A stretch of 64,000 nt of DNA from Eriocheir sinensis (taxonomy: Eukaryota; Arthropoda; Malacostraca; Decapoda; Varunidae). This document shows positions 1-12,924 of the stretch, in pieces. Every line of letters starts with the position of its first letter. The first letter of the stretch is position 1. Made by a program: the position numbers and the translations under genes. Under the pieces are notes generated by a model. It worked only from the letters and a program-made list of their open reading frames with translations. It had not been told where the DNA came from and searched no databases. The stretch is from positions 1,810,994 to 1,874,993 of the forward strand of contig NC_066553.1 of NCBI RefSeq assembly GCF_024679095.1, given 5' to 3'.

Positions 1-400
1 GGGTAGATGGGTGGAGTGGAGGGCGGATTGGGTGGGGGACTGACTCATAATCAGCTCGTGTCCTCCACCTCCCACCCTTCCACCTTCCCATCCAGCGTGC
101 TTGTTGCCCCTCCATCCACCTCTTGGAAACGTACGTGCAGTGAAATACTCCTATAACCGGTAATGGACAATGACTTATACTGCCCCGGTCTTATCCACCC
201 TGCCCTGTCATTCCACCTATATCCGGATCGTTTCTTGTGGTTACCGAAGCATTTTTTTCCATTTGTCATTTTTCCTTGATATTCAGAACCCCTGTAACAA
301 AAGACTATTATAACCTGCTCAAAAAAATACTCAAACAAACTTATCGTCGAAGTTTACCTTAAAATCTTTCCACTGTCTTGTTTTCTTGGAGAAGGGGGGG
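1..400. other. No recognisable gene; unique sequence
   Basis: This is mixed-composition sequence with no protein family I recognise. An antisense open frame of 95 codons (51-338) has no signal peptide, domain or splice context. If the ceramidase gene extends leftwards, this stretch lies in its long second intron. Confidence 0.4.
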
Positions 401-479
401 GGGGGAGGCTACCTATTCAAATTCCTGAGACTCGAGAACCACAACAACAACACCAACAAATACGACAAAACTATTATAT

Positions 480-880
480 GCATCCACAAAAACTATTCAC
501 CAACAAGTATATTTAAGTTCACCCTGACCCTCACATGCATTTTTGGGCGTTTTCTATTCTTCGGTTAATTTTTCTTTCTGAGAGTCAAGACCCACAGGAA
601 GAAGCAAAACTAGTATAAGCATTACGACAAAGAAAAGGTCACAAGCTTGTTTATCTAAGTTCACCCTGACCCTGACATGCATTTTTGGGCGTTTCCTATT
701 GTTACCATTTCATTTTTCTTTGATAACCAAGACCCACATTAAGAAGCGAAACTAGTGTAAGCAGTAACATAAAAAAACTATCCACAAACAAGCAGGGTAT
801 ATCATCCTTTACCCTGACCCTCATGCATTTTTAGAGGGGCGTTTCCTCAGGTTATCGATGCGTTTCTGAGGGTATTATTG
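480..880. repeat. Degenerate tandem repeat, about 145 bp, three copies
   Basis: The motif ACCCTGACCCT followed by a CATGCATTTTT block recurs at about 521, 663 and 811. Each copy is followed by a GGGCGTTTCCTA-like segment and a GACCCACA...AAGAAGC segment. Copy divergence suggests an old array. It has no coding potential. Confidence 0.7.
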
Positions 881-1039
881 TGGCTCTCAGTTTCTTGGCG
901 GAGAGGCGGAGGCGAGGGGTCAGATATTGGAGAGTTCAGGACCCGCCCGGCTTAAGAAGAGGATAGAGTGGAGTGATTTTGAATGCTTTGTTGAGGCATG
1001 CAAGGAAAGAAAGTTGAAGAATAAGCATTAAGAACACAA

Positions 1040-2965
<1,926 letters not shown>

Positions 2966-3279
2966 TCCCTCCCTCCCTCCCTCTGTCAAGTTTTACCCCA
3001 GAACCCGTTTTCTCTGCACGCCGCGGACCAACGAGGAACAACTCGCGGATATCATAAACACTGTTGCCGGATTTTCCTTAATTTTAGAGTAGCCCCCCTT
3101 AAACCTCCCCACCGGCAACCCTAACCCCATTTTCTTTCAGTACCTCTTCCATTAAACCATTGTTCTTCTCTCTGTTAACATCCCCTGACTTAAAACAAAA
3201 TCCTAACCCTTATTTATTTATCTCAAGAATAAATTAATATATATGTTTTCATTTTAAGGCAACCCCCCCCCTTAAACAC

Positions 3280-3600
3280 CTCGTCGACCAAGCACACATA
3301 TTTGCCAAGGCTTTCATAGGAGTTGTGGGCCTTTCCAGGGGTAGTTTTGTGACCCTGGTGGCAGTGTGACCCTTCCTCTGTACCGTGAACCTAAGAAACA
3401 CACATTTGCCAAGGCTTTCGCAGGAGTTGTGGGCCTTTCCAGGGGTAGTTTTGTGACTCTGGTGGTAGTTTGACCCTTCGTCTGTACCGTGAACCCAAGA
3501 AACACTCATTAGAACCCGACTGATCTCCGTTTCGGCCTTTTGAAGTTGTTGATGTGAGAGGGAGAGTCGTCTAAGAATGCCAACCCAAGTTCTCAACGCC
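3280..3600 (+). repeat. Dispersed repeat family X, two partial tandem copies
   Basis: The segment reads AAGGCTTTC-AGGAGTTGTGG, then a GGGGTAGTTTTGTGAC block and a CTGTACCGTGAACC block. It is repeated twice about 105 bp apart and followed by a TTTCGGCCTTTTGAAGTTG tail. The same blocks recur at 4025-4432, 26470-26625, 31290-31840 and 55360-55720, which defines a family. No coding capacity or terminal structure is visible, so the class is unknown. Confidence 0.75.
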
Positions 3601-3659
3601 CCGAGAGGCACACACACACACACACACACACACAGACAGCTGGTAACCGCAACCCTTCC

Positions 3660-3965
3660 CCGAGGCGACTTGTATAAAGATTCGAATTCCTTGTGATTGC
3701 CGAGGAGAATAAAAACTGATAATTGTTTTTGCCAGTGGTGTTGCTGCTTATACGGTGGGAATTTGGACTGGGTAGTTTTATTAATTTATGTTATTTATTA
3801 TTGTTCGAGGTATAGAGTATAGAGAATAGAGGTTTGAATTCCCTATGATCGGTGAAGGAAAAAAACTTAAGATATATACGTAATTTTTTTGGTAATGTTA
3901 CTGCTTTTACGTTGAGAATTTGGACTGGGTAGTTTTATTTATTTATTCTATTTATCAATGTTTAG
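3660..3965 (+). repeat. Direct repeat of about 165 bp, two copies
   Basis: Two copies share the segment GAATTTGGACTGGGTAGTTT followed by TATTTATT-rich sequence (at about 3760 and 3917), with matching upstream GAATTCC and TGTTACTGCTT blocks. It is probably a local duplication of non-coding DNA. Confidence 0.65.
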
Positions 3966-4024
3966 GGTTGAGCCGGAAGAAGGAAGGAAGGAAGGAAGGA
4001 AGGTCAGTATATAGGAGAGGCCCA

Positions 4025-4432
4025 GCACCCACATTCAAGGCTTTCATAGGGGTTGTGGGCATCTCCATGAGTACTTTTATGACCCTGGTGGTAGTCTGAC
4101 CCTCCCTCTAGACTCTGAACCTAAAATCACACTCATGAGAATGCTTAATACACAATTCAGCGCCCCAGCACACACATTCAAGGCTTTCGTAGGGGTTGTG
4201 GGGATCTCCATGAGTACTTTTATGACCCTGGTGGTAGTCTGACCCTCCCTCTAAACTCTGAACCTAAAATCACACATGAGAATGCTTAATACACAATTCA
4301 GCGCCCCAGCACACACATTCAAGGCTTTCATAGGGGTTGTGGGCATCTCCATGAGTACTTTTATGACCCTGGTGGTAGTCTGACTCTCCCTCTAAACTCT
4401 GAACCTAAAATCACTCTCATGAGAACCCAATC
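4025..4432 (+). repeat. Family X, three tandem copies of about 141 bp
   Basis: CAAGGCTTTC-TAGGGGTTGTG starts at about 4037, 4179 and 4320. Each copy is followed by GAGTACTTTTATGACCCTGG and CTCTGAACCTAAAATCAC. The last copy runs straight into a LINE-A tail at 4436. Confidence 0.8.
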
Positions 4433-4435
4433 AGG

Positions 4436-4516
4436 AACAGCAAATAGCGGGCTTTTTTTATTATGGTTTCCTTTTTTGTGTGCCCTTGAGCTGTCTCCTT
4501 TGTTGTAAAAAAAAAC
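4436..4516 (+). mobile_element. LINE-A 3' end (non-LTR retrotransposon tail)
   Basis: The copy reads AGCGGGC, a T-rich tract, then GTGCCCTTGAGCTGTCTCC and TTTGTTGT plus an A-tail. The copy at 26073-26305 carries the same tail directly after a reverse-transcriptase C-terminus, which identifies these dispersed pieces as 5'-truncated LINE 3' ends. Confidence 0.75.
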
Positions 4517-4720
4517 ACATCTTTTGGGGCTTCGGAAGTACCTGATACTAGAACCGGAAGGGTCTGGGAATAACGCTCTCGTAAACACATCAGAGTGGTG
4601 GACAGGTAGGCAGGCAGGCAGGTAACCGCGACCCTTCCCCGAGGTGGTTTAGTAGTATACGTGCGGTCGGCGTCATAAGCCAGGTGTCGTTATTGCCAGG
4701 CGTGAGATGGTGTTGTTTTC

Positions 4721-4778
<58 letters not shown>

Positions 4779-4865
4779 AAAATTTGATAAAGTGGAAAAA
4801 AAAAGTTCGTTGTATATTTTAACTTTGGTGTTTGTTTTTAATGTTTGTTTGTTTGTTTGTTCATT

Positions 4866-4923
<58 letters not shown>

Positions 4924-5016
4924 GCTTAGTCTGCCCAACGGGGAAGAAAAAAAACATGAAATAGAAATAGAAAGAATAGATAGATATATAGATAAAAAAA
5001 AATCACGCTTTTAAAC

Positions 5017-5057
<41 letters not shown>

Positions 5058-5268
5058 CGGTAACCTTGTCTGCGGGCACCTGTGGGCGGCATGGGTCTTG
5101 ATGGGGTACCTGGAGGCCGTTTTTTGTGCGGCCCAGGTAGAGACGGGTAGGGGGCACTATGCTATTTATTTTTTATTTTTTTTGTTCTCGTTGTTTTGGT
5201 TCTTGTTCCATAAATCACTTGTTGTTTGTGTGTGGGGGGTGGATACGTGGGTGTGGGTGGGTGGGGGG

Positions 5269-5335
<67 letters not shown>

Positions 5336-5620
5336 GGTGAAAATTCTTGGTCTCAGTTTTTTCCTCCTCCTCCTCCTCCTCCTCCTGCACCTCCTTCTCC
5401 TCCGCCTTCCTTGACTTCTTCCCTTCCTCATTCCTTCCCTCCTCTCTCTCATCCTTTCCTTCACTTCACTTTTCTCTTCATCCTCTTCCCTTCCCCATTT
5501 CCTCCATCCTCCTCCTTCTCCTCTTCTCTCACACCCCAATTCCTTCCCTTATCCCCTTCCTTACTCCTCTCCCTTCCCTTCCCTTTTCCCCTTCTCTCAT
5601 TCCCTTTTTATTCCATCTTT
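4721..5620. repeat. (GT)n and (CT)n microsatellites and a pyrimidine-rich tract
   Basis: Long (GT)n runs lie at about 4722-4778, 4866-4922 and 5271-5335, (CT)n at 5020-5054, and a TCC/TTCC-rich tract at 5355-5620. Cysteine/valine open frames here are microsatellite translations. Confidence 0.9.
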
Positions 5621-6013
5621 CACGTGAATTTATGGAACGCATCACCTGTCCCGCGCCGGCCGCCCAGGTGTGCACTAATTACGAGGGTCAGATACAGGTT
5701 AATTGATGAGTGTGAACCTTGCAATTCAATAAGGGAACGTTGTATAAATGTGTCAGTATTATTATTTTATTATTTTTATTTATTCGTTGTAATAAATGCT
5801 AATAAATGTCAGAAGTCGGAGGTCATTGAATCTGTCTCTCTGTCTGTATATCTGATCAACTTGTTCCGTTCTCACACCTTCCTTTTTATCTATCAACCTC
5901 TCTCTTTATCTAATCTACATTCAAAGCTTTCAATCGCATTTTTTATCAGTCTAACTACATATCTGCTTGACTTCTTTCTTTCATCTCTTATATCCCAGGT
6001 CTTTTTAATTTAA

Positions 6014-6249
6014 CCCGGTAGCAGCGACGGGCCAAATTTGTGGCTTTACCGTGTAGCAGCGACGGGCCAAATTTGTGGCTTTACCGTGTAGCAGCGACGG
6101 GCCAAATTTGTGGCTTTACCGTGTAGCAGCGACGGGCCAAATTTGTGGCTTTACCGTGTAGCAGCGACGGGCCAAATTTGTGGCTTTACCGTGTAGCAGC
6201 GACGGGCCAAATTTGTGGCTTTACCGTGTAGCAGCGACGGGCCAAATTT
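6014..6249 (+). repeat. 35-bp minisatellite, seven near-identical copies
   Basis: The core GCAGCGACGGGCCAAATTT recurs exactly every 35 bases (GACGG at 6026, 6061, 6096, 6131, 6166, 6201, 6236). The first unit begins CCGGTAGCAGC and later ones CCGTGTAGCAGC, so the first is probably the founder. Units are contiguous with no spacers, so this is not a CRISPR array. Confidence 0.9.
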
Positions 6250-6759
6250 CCTTCCCTCTTCCCTCCCTCCCATCCTTCCTTCCTTCCTTCCTATATTCAA
6301 AGCTTTCAGTCGCATTTATATCAAGTTCTACATATCTAACTTCTTCCGTTCATCCTCTATCCTACCATTTGTTAACTAAGTCTTTTCCATCCGCTCACTG
6401 AACCTGAATTCTTATATAAAGTGTACTATAAAAATATATTGTTGAGGGACCTTTGCTTTATCTTTTTGCTCAGCGGGAGTGATTTTGGTATTCTTTTTTT
6501 ACCCTCAAGCAAGCAGGGCTACTCGACAATTATGAGCACTGAATTCTTATGTAATGTGGCTTGGTATTCTTTTTTTAGCCTCAAGCAGGACTACGCGACT
6601 ATTATGAGCAGAGGTCCAGTTAGACAAGTTCATATGTATGCGGAGGTCCCGGTAAATACGGTAACTTTGATCCCAGGGTCGAGGAATAGAAAGGAATACA
6701 ATTGGTTAACATGAAGGTTCAGGTAATGGATTCTTGCAAGGGTATTTTTCTATCCTTCA

Positions 6760-7370
6760 CTCCCCTTCCTTTCCTTCACTTCACTTCCCTTCCCTTCTCT
6801 TCCCTTCACATCCCTTCCCTTCCATTCCCTTCCCTTCCCTTTCCTTTCCTTTCCTTTCCAGTTGAGTAGCCCTGACCACCTCCATCACCACTACCACCAC
6901 CATCACCATCACGACAATCATCATCATCATCATCATCATCACCACCACTTCGCCACACCACCAAGATCGTTCACCCACCATCACCATTTATCACCAACTT
7001 TCACCGTCATTAGTGATTGCCACGCCCTTCCCTTCCCTTCCCTTCACTTCCCTTCCCTTCCCTTCCCTTTCCTTTTCCTTTCCTTCACATCCCTTCACTT
7101 CCCTTCCCTTCCCTTCCCTTCCCTTCCCTTCCCTTTCCTTTTCCTTTCCTTCACATCCCTTCACTTCACATCCCTTCCCTTCACATCCCTTCCCTTTCCT
7201 TCCCTTCCCTTCCCTTCACATCCCTTCCCTTCCCTTCCCTTTCCTTCACTCCCCTTCCCTATCCTTCCTTTCCCTTCCCTTCACATCCCTACCCTTCCCT
7301 TTCCTTTCCTTCACTCCCCTTCCCTTTCCTCCCCTTCCTTCCCTTCCCTTCCCATCCCATCCCATCCCAT
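6760..7370. repeat. (CCCTT)n-type pentanucleotide satellite
   Basis: Runs of TTCCC/CCCTT with CACAT and CACTT variants fill 6760-6860 and 7022-7350. They are separated by a CAC/CAT-rich segment (6870-7000) that translates as polyhistidine. Proline/serine/phenylalanine open frames here are artefacts of the repeat. Confidence 0.88.
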
Positions 7371-7594
7371 TCCACCACCACCCCCCTTACCAAATGCCCT
7401 TCACCTATACCTGACCCCCTTAATATAGCATAGCATGACAAGTCCCATAGACACTCGTTCACCTTCCATATTTTCACTCTCCCTGCCATTCCCATTACTT
7501 CCTAGAGAAAAAAGAAATGGTTAACGTTCATCTCTCTCTCTCTCTCTCTTCTCCCTTTCCCTTCTTTTTTTTATTCTCCCTTTCTCTATCCATC

Positions 7595-7890
7595 TTACCT
7601 AGCCTAGCCTAGCCTAGCCTAACCTAACCTAATGTAACCTAACCTAACCTAATGTAACCTAGCCTTGCCTAACGTAACCTAGCCTAACCTAACCTAACCT
7701 AACCTAACCTAGCCTAGCCTAACCTAACCTAACCTAACCTAACGTAACCTAGCCTAACCTAACCTAACCTAACCTAACCTAACCTAGCCTAACCTAACCT
7801 AACCTAACCTAACCTAACCTAACCTAACCTAACCTAACCTAACCTAACCTAACTTAGCCTAGCCTAGCCTAATCTAACTTAACCTAACCT
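7595..7890. repeat. Interstitial telomere-like (CCTAA)n block
   Basis: About 295 bp of CCTAA pentamers, the complement of the canonical arthropod telomere repeat TTAGG. The centre is homogeneous, while both edges are enriched for the AGCCT variant and contain AATGT and AACTT interruptions. That is the pattern expected of an internal, mutating telomeric repeat. It lies between (CCCTT)n and (CTTC)n blocks. Confidence 0.88.
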
Positions 7891-7974
7891 TGCATAAAAT
7901 AGCATAAGATACCATAGCCTGACTTCTTATATAACCACACACACTACGGCTCAGTCACCCTTCTTCATCTTCCT

Positions 7975-8594
7975 TCTCCTCTTCCTCCTCCTCCTCCTCC
8001 TCCTCCTCCTCAGCCAATCGTTAGAGGTTATCAGAAATCACTACCTCGTCAGCTTCCTCTCTCTTGCTGTCGCCTCTCTTTCTCGTGTTTTGCTCTTCCT
8101 TGTTTATCAGCTTCTTCTTCTTCTCCTTCTTTCCTTACTTTGTTTATTTGTTTGTTCTTTTGTCTCTGTTTTGTGTTTGTAAATTCGTTTTTTCTTCCTT
8201 TCTTTCTTTTTTTTCTCTGTTCTTTTCTTCTTTTTCCATTTATCTTTTGTATTCTTTTTTTTTTCCTTTATTTTCTCTCCTATCTTTCTTTGTTCTTGCC
8301 TTCCTCTCTTCCTCCTTTCCTTCCCTCCTTCCTTCCTTTCTTCCTTCCTTCCCTCTCCTTCCTTCCTTCCTTTCTTCCACTCTTCCTTCCTTTCTTCCTT
8401 TCTTTCTTCCTCCCTCCCTCTCTCCCTCCTTTCTTTCCTTCCTCTCTACTTCCTTCCACCCTTCCTGCCTTCCTTTCTTCCTTCCTTTCTTCCTTCCTTC
8501 CTTTCTTCCTTCCTTCCTTCCCTCTCCTTTCCTTCCTTCCTGCCTTCATTCCTCCCTCTCTCCCTCCCTTTCTCTTCTTTCCTTCCTTCTCCAA

Positions 8595-8625
<31 letters not shown>
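7975..8625. repeat. (TCC)n, (CTTC)n and (AC)n simple repeats
   Basis: TCC runs lie at about 7985-8012, CTTC/CTTT-rich sequence at 8060-8590, and a pure (AC)n run at 8597-8625. No gene is seen. Confidence 0.88.
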
Positions 8626-8627
<2 letters not shown>

Positions 8628-8689
8628 ACCACCACCACCAAATCAACACCTATTTGGAGCAATCCTTAACGCTTAACACAGTCATCAAA

Positions 8690-9430
8690 CCACTTCCTCC
8701 TCCTCCTCCTCCTCCTCCTCCTCCTCCTCCTCACTCGCTCACCTCCACTCCACCTTGAACTTGCCTTCTGTTCATTCACTCCTGGCAAGTTCATGAGGAA
8801 GAGGAGGAGGAGGAGGAGGAGGAGGAGGAGGAGGAGGAGAAGCGAGGGGAATGGACGCTGGTCAAACTTGTATCCTTCTTTGGTTGTGTTTATTTTGTGG
8901 TTGTTTTGGCTTCGCTGTGTTGTGGCGGAGAAAAAGAAGGAGGAGGAGGAGGAGGAGGAGGAGGAGAAGTGAGTTAGAGAGGAAATGGACACTAGTTAGA
9001 AGATGTGTCCTTTTTTGGTTAAGATTAAAAAAAGGAGGAGGACAAGGAAGAGGAGGAAGAGGAGAAGAGGAAGAAGAGAAGCGTGTGGGGTCAGTGAGGG
9101 GAATGGACACTGATCAGAAAATATGTCCTTGTATAAGTTTTTAATGTGTATTGTTCTTATGGGGTCCGTGTGTTCAGAAGGAGAAGGAGGAGGAAAATAA
9201 ATGAAGAAGAAAAAGAAAAAGAAGAAGGGAAGCGATTGATTCAGAAAAACAAAAATGTCTCTCAAGTCTTTTAGTGTGTATAGCGTGTGTTCAGAAAGAG
9301 AAGGAGGAGGAGGAGGAAGAGGAGGAAAAAAAAAGGAGGAGGAGGAGGACCATAAGAACTGAAGGAAGGGAGCCAAAGATAGGAATGGATACTTGTCTTA
9401 AGATGTGTCCTTGTCCTCTGCTGTCCTGTC
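8690..9430. repeat. (TCC)n, then a degenerate ~130-bp array with (GGA)n cores
   Basis: After (TCC)n at 8694-8732, about five units alternate a (GGA)n block with a segment like GAATGGACACT-GTCA-GATGTGTCCTT. The segments begin near 8849, 8983, 9101, 9240 and 9383. The array mixes a unique 40-50 bp segment with microsatellite linkers. Confidence 0.7.
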
Positions 9431-9508
9431 GATATTTTTCTTCCTTTTTGTTTGTTTGTTTGAGCAGTGGTATAGTGGGGTGTTTTGTGTTGCTGATGTT
9501 TTGTTGTT

Positions 9509-9553
9509 GCCCTTGAGCTATCACTTCTGATGTAAAAATATTAAAGAAAAAAA
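9509..9553 (+). mobile_element. LINE-A 3' end, short fragment
   Basis: Only the terminal block GCCCTTGAGCTATCACTT plus TGATGTAAAAAT remains. It is diverged from the other copies. Confidence 0.55.
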
Positions 9554-9664
9554 CTTTGAAGTGTTAAAAGGAATCAATTTGTGCGACGGGGAATTTTAAT
9601 ATTTTGCTAGTCGGTTTTTTTTTTGTTTTTGTTTGTTTGTTTGTTTTTGTGTGTGTGTGTGTGT

Positions 9665-9765
9665 CAGCGTTGCCAAATTATCGTACTCATCGCATTGAAT
9701 TTCGTAGTTTTGGACCGATAAATATGGTAAAAAAAAAATTTTCTATCGTTATTTGTGTGTGTGTG
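9665..9765 (+). mobile_element. hAT-like MITE, 3'-truncated copy
   Basis: It begins CAGCGTTGCCAAATTATCG and stays similar to the complete copy at 43596-43799 as far as CTATCGTTATTTGTGTG. It then breaks down in a short (GT)n. The right terminal repeat is missing. Confidence 0.7.
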
Positions 9766-10014
9766 TTGCAAAAATCATGAAGTGTTGGTTATGTATATAT
9801 TTTTTTATAGGTGGGGACAAGACGTATACAGAGGAAGATTATAAAAAGGGGAACATATAGAGTTTTCTTTTTCTAATTAGTACACATAATCAGATCGTTC
9901 CGAGTAGCAGGAATAAGCGTAATAGAAAAGAGTAAATAAATAAGTGAGAAAGAGACATAAAGGAGGAGAATTATAGGCTTGAGAAGAGAAAGAGAAGAGA
10001 GTGAAAAAGAAAAA

Positions 10015-11150
10015 AATGAAGAACGAAGAGGAAGAATGGCTTTTTAAGAGGAAGATAAAAGAGTTAGAGAATGAACACTAAGAAAGAGTTTAAAGAAGAA
10101 GAGGAAGAATGGCTTTTTAAGAGGAAGATAAAAGAGTTAGAGAATGAACACTAAGAAAGAGTTTAAAGAAGAAGAGGAAGAATGGCTTTTTAAGAGGAAG
10201 ATAAAAGAGTTAGAGAATGAAAACTAAGAAAGAGTTTAAAGAAGAGGAAGAGAAGAGATTAAAAGAAAAAAAAATGAAGAACGAAGAGGAATAATGGCTT
10301 TTTAAGAGGAAGATAAAAGAGTTAGAGAATGAACACTAAGAAAGAGTTTAAAGAAGAAGAGGAAGAGAAGAGATTAAAAGAGAGAAAAATGAAGAACCAA
10401 GAGGAAGAATGGCTTTTTAAGAGGAAGATAAAAGAGTTAGAGAATGAACACTAAGAAAGAGTTTAAAGAAGAAGAGGAATGGAAGATGAAGAAGAGGAAA
10501 TAAAGAGTAAGAGAAGAGAGTAAACGAGAAAAAAATGAACTAATAAAAACGAAGAAGAAGAATTATAAAAAAATAAGAGGAAAATAAAAGAGTTAGAGAA
10601 TAAAGAGGAGGAAGAATGGACATAGAAGAGGAAGATGAGGAAGAGAAAGTAAATAGTTAGAAAAGAAAGTAAAAGAGAAAAAATAAGAACTAATAAGAAC
10701 GAAGAAGAAGAAGAAGGATAAAAGAATAAGAGGAAGATAAAAAGACTTAGAGAATAAAACGTAAGAAAGAGAATAAAGAAGAAGAAGAGGAAGATGAGGA
10801 AGAGAAAGTAAATAGTTAGAAAAGAAAGTAAAAGAGAAAAAATAAGAACTAATAAGAACGAAGAAGAAGAAGGATAAAAGAATAAGAGGAAGATAAAAAG
10901 ACTTAGAGAATAAAACGTAAGAAAGAGAATAAAGAAGAAGAAGAAGATGAAGATGAAGAAGAGAAAGTAAACAATAAGAGAAGAGAGTAACATAAAAGAG
11001 GAATATATAAACAAGAAAGAGAATAAAGAAGAAGAAGAAGAAGAATGGATATAGAAGAGGAAGATGAAGACGAGAAAGCAAACATCAAGAAAAGAAACAA
11101 AAAAGAGAAATATAGAAACAAGAACGAGAATAAAAAAGAAGAGGCACTTT
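10015..11150. repeat. Purine-rich tandem arrays (73 bp, then ~130-140 bp)
   Basis: GAATGGCTTTTTAAGAGG recurs at 10034, 10107, 10180, 10292 and 10407, giving a 73-bp unit and a longer ~114-bp form. From about 10480 the units change to a longer GAACTAATAA-ACGAAGAAG type. Phenylalanine/leucine/serine antisense open frames are repeat translations. Confidence 0.82.
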
Positions 11151-11289
11151 ATTATAGGAGAGGAGGGTCGAGGCTAAGCGACAGGTGCGCATGAGAGTAA
11201 GGTGAAGGGCGGGACATAGGACTCCACCTTCACCTGTAACCAATTAAGGATATGTCCACCTGTATATGGCCCAGGACGACCCACGCCCC

Positions 11290-11586
11290 CCTCCTACCCT
11301 CCCCTTCCCTTCCCCTTTTCCTATCCCTATTTCCTTCCCTTCGCCTTCTCTACCTCCCTTATCCTTCGTCCCCCTTCCCTTCCCCCTTTTTTTCCACCTT
11401 CCCTTCCCTTTTCCTTTCCTTAGCTCTCCCTTCTCCTCTTCCCTTCCCCCCCTTCCCCTTCCCCTCTTCTCCCCCTCCTCTCCCCGTCACTCCCACATAC
11501 CTCTCTCCCTCTCCCTCCTCCCCCCCCCTTCCTCATCTTCCTCCCTTGCTTAGGTGTGTAGCCTTGGCATTAGAGTGGACAGGTGT

Positions 11587-11647
<61 letters not shown>

Positions 11648-11674
11648 TACGTTGGGTTAATGGACGCTTGAATA

Positions 11675-11713
<39 letters not shown>

Positions 11714-11825
11714 TTTTGCTTAATTTTCTTGTTTCCTGTTTTGTTGTTTGTTTGTTTTAAGGAACTTGTTTTTATTTATGTGTGTGTGAATGTTGTTGAC
11801 CCTCTCTGCCTCTGTGTGTGTGTGT

Positions 11826-11878
<53 letters not shown>

Positions 11879-12070
11879 ATATTGCATTGTGTTTCTTTTC
11901 CTTCTATTTCTTCTATCTCTTTTTCTTCCTTATTTTCTTACTTAAATAATTCATTCTTTTTTCTCTTTATTCTTATGCTATTTTACTTTCATTCTTCTTA
12001 ATTTTTCTTTCTTTCATACTTTTTCACTCACTCTTGCTTTCATTTTCATCATCATGTTCATTCTTTCCTT

Positions 12071-12128
<58 letters not shown>

Positions 12129-12130
12129 CA
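11290..12130. repeat. Pyrimidine-rich tract followed by four (GT)n runs
   Basis: CCCTTCC-rich sequence lies at 11290-11550. (GT)n lies at about 11583-11644, 11679-11711, 11813-11877 and 12073-12127. No gene is seen. Confidence 0.88.
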
Positions 12131-12349
12131 TGACTAAAATCACATCTAACCCTGACATCAAAAACCTCTGACGCAACACATTAGTCCCCCCTCACACACA
12201 CACACGCACACAGTTCTCTATCACCACCAAATTACCCTTCAAACACGTATTATTAGGCTCAACGCTGGCTGCACCGACCCCCACACAGAAGAACGAGTTT
12301 ATATGCCGTTGGGTCACTGTTACGTTACTACTAATGCTACGCCCCTGAT

Positions 12350-12785
12350 GATATTGAGAGGGAGAAAGGGTGAGGAGAAAGAGACGTGAGGGAAGGGAGG
12401 GAGAGAGATACAGAAAAGTAGGAAAAAAACTAATGAGGGAGGAAAATAATGAAAGAAGGAAGGGAAACATGGGGAAAAAAGGAAGGATTGAGTGAGGAGA
12501 GGAGGTAGCGAGGAAAAGAGGGAGACGAGGGGAAAGCCTAAAATGAACGTAGAGGAAAATAGTTGGAGAAAGGAGAGATAGTTAGAAGCTTGAGAGATGG
12601 GGAAAGGGAGGAAGGGTAGGATGAAGAAAACAGAGAGGGATGGAAGGTAGAAGGAAGAAGGGAGAAAGAGTAAGGAGATTGAGGGAGCGAGGGGTAAGAA
12701 TTGGGAGAGAGTATAGGGAGAGAGCGAGGGAAATTTGGGAGGAAAGAGTGGGAAAAAAAAGCGGAGGGAAGGAGGGAAAAACAAC
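12350..12785. repeat. Purine-rich (GGGA/GAAA) tract
   Basis: The plus strand is over 85 percent purine by eye with no fixed period. It leads directly into a LINE-A tail. Confidence 0.75.
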
Positions 12786-12789
12786 AGTA

Positions 12790-12879
12790 GGGAGTAGCGG
12801 GCTTTTTTTATATTGTTTCCTTTTTTGTGTGCCCTTGAGCTGCCTCCTTTGCTGTAAAAAAAAAAAAAAAAAAAAAAAC
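12790..12879 (+). mobile_element. LINE-A 3' end with long A-tail
   Basis: It reads GGGAGTAGCGGGC, a T-rich tract, TGTGCCCTTGAGCTGCCTCC, TTTGCTGT and an uninterrupted A-tail of about 23. The intact tail suggests a recent insertion. Confidence 0.8.
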
Positions 12880-12924
12880 TATTACAGTGTTCCATATTCT
12901 ATCACGGTTTAATCCTCCTTCCTA

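Noticed and set aside
5159..6013. Longest open frame (284 codons) with polycysteine/valine, proline and serine stretches
   Set aside because: It is a read-through of (GT)n, (TCC)n and pyrimidine-rich DNA with no domain, codon bias or splice context.
6014..6249. CRISPR-like regular repeat of 35 bp
   Set aside because: The copies are contiguous with no spacers, and the genome is eukaryotic.
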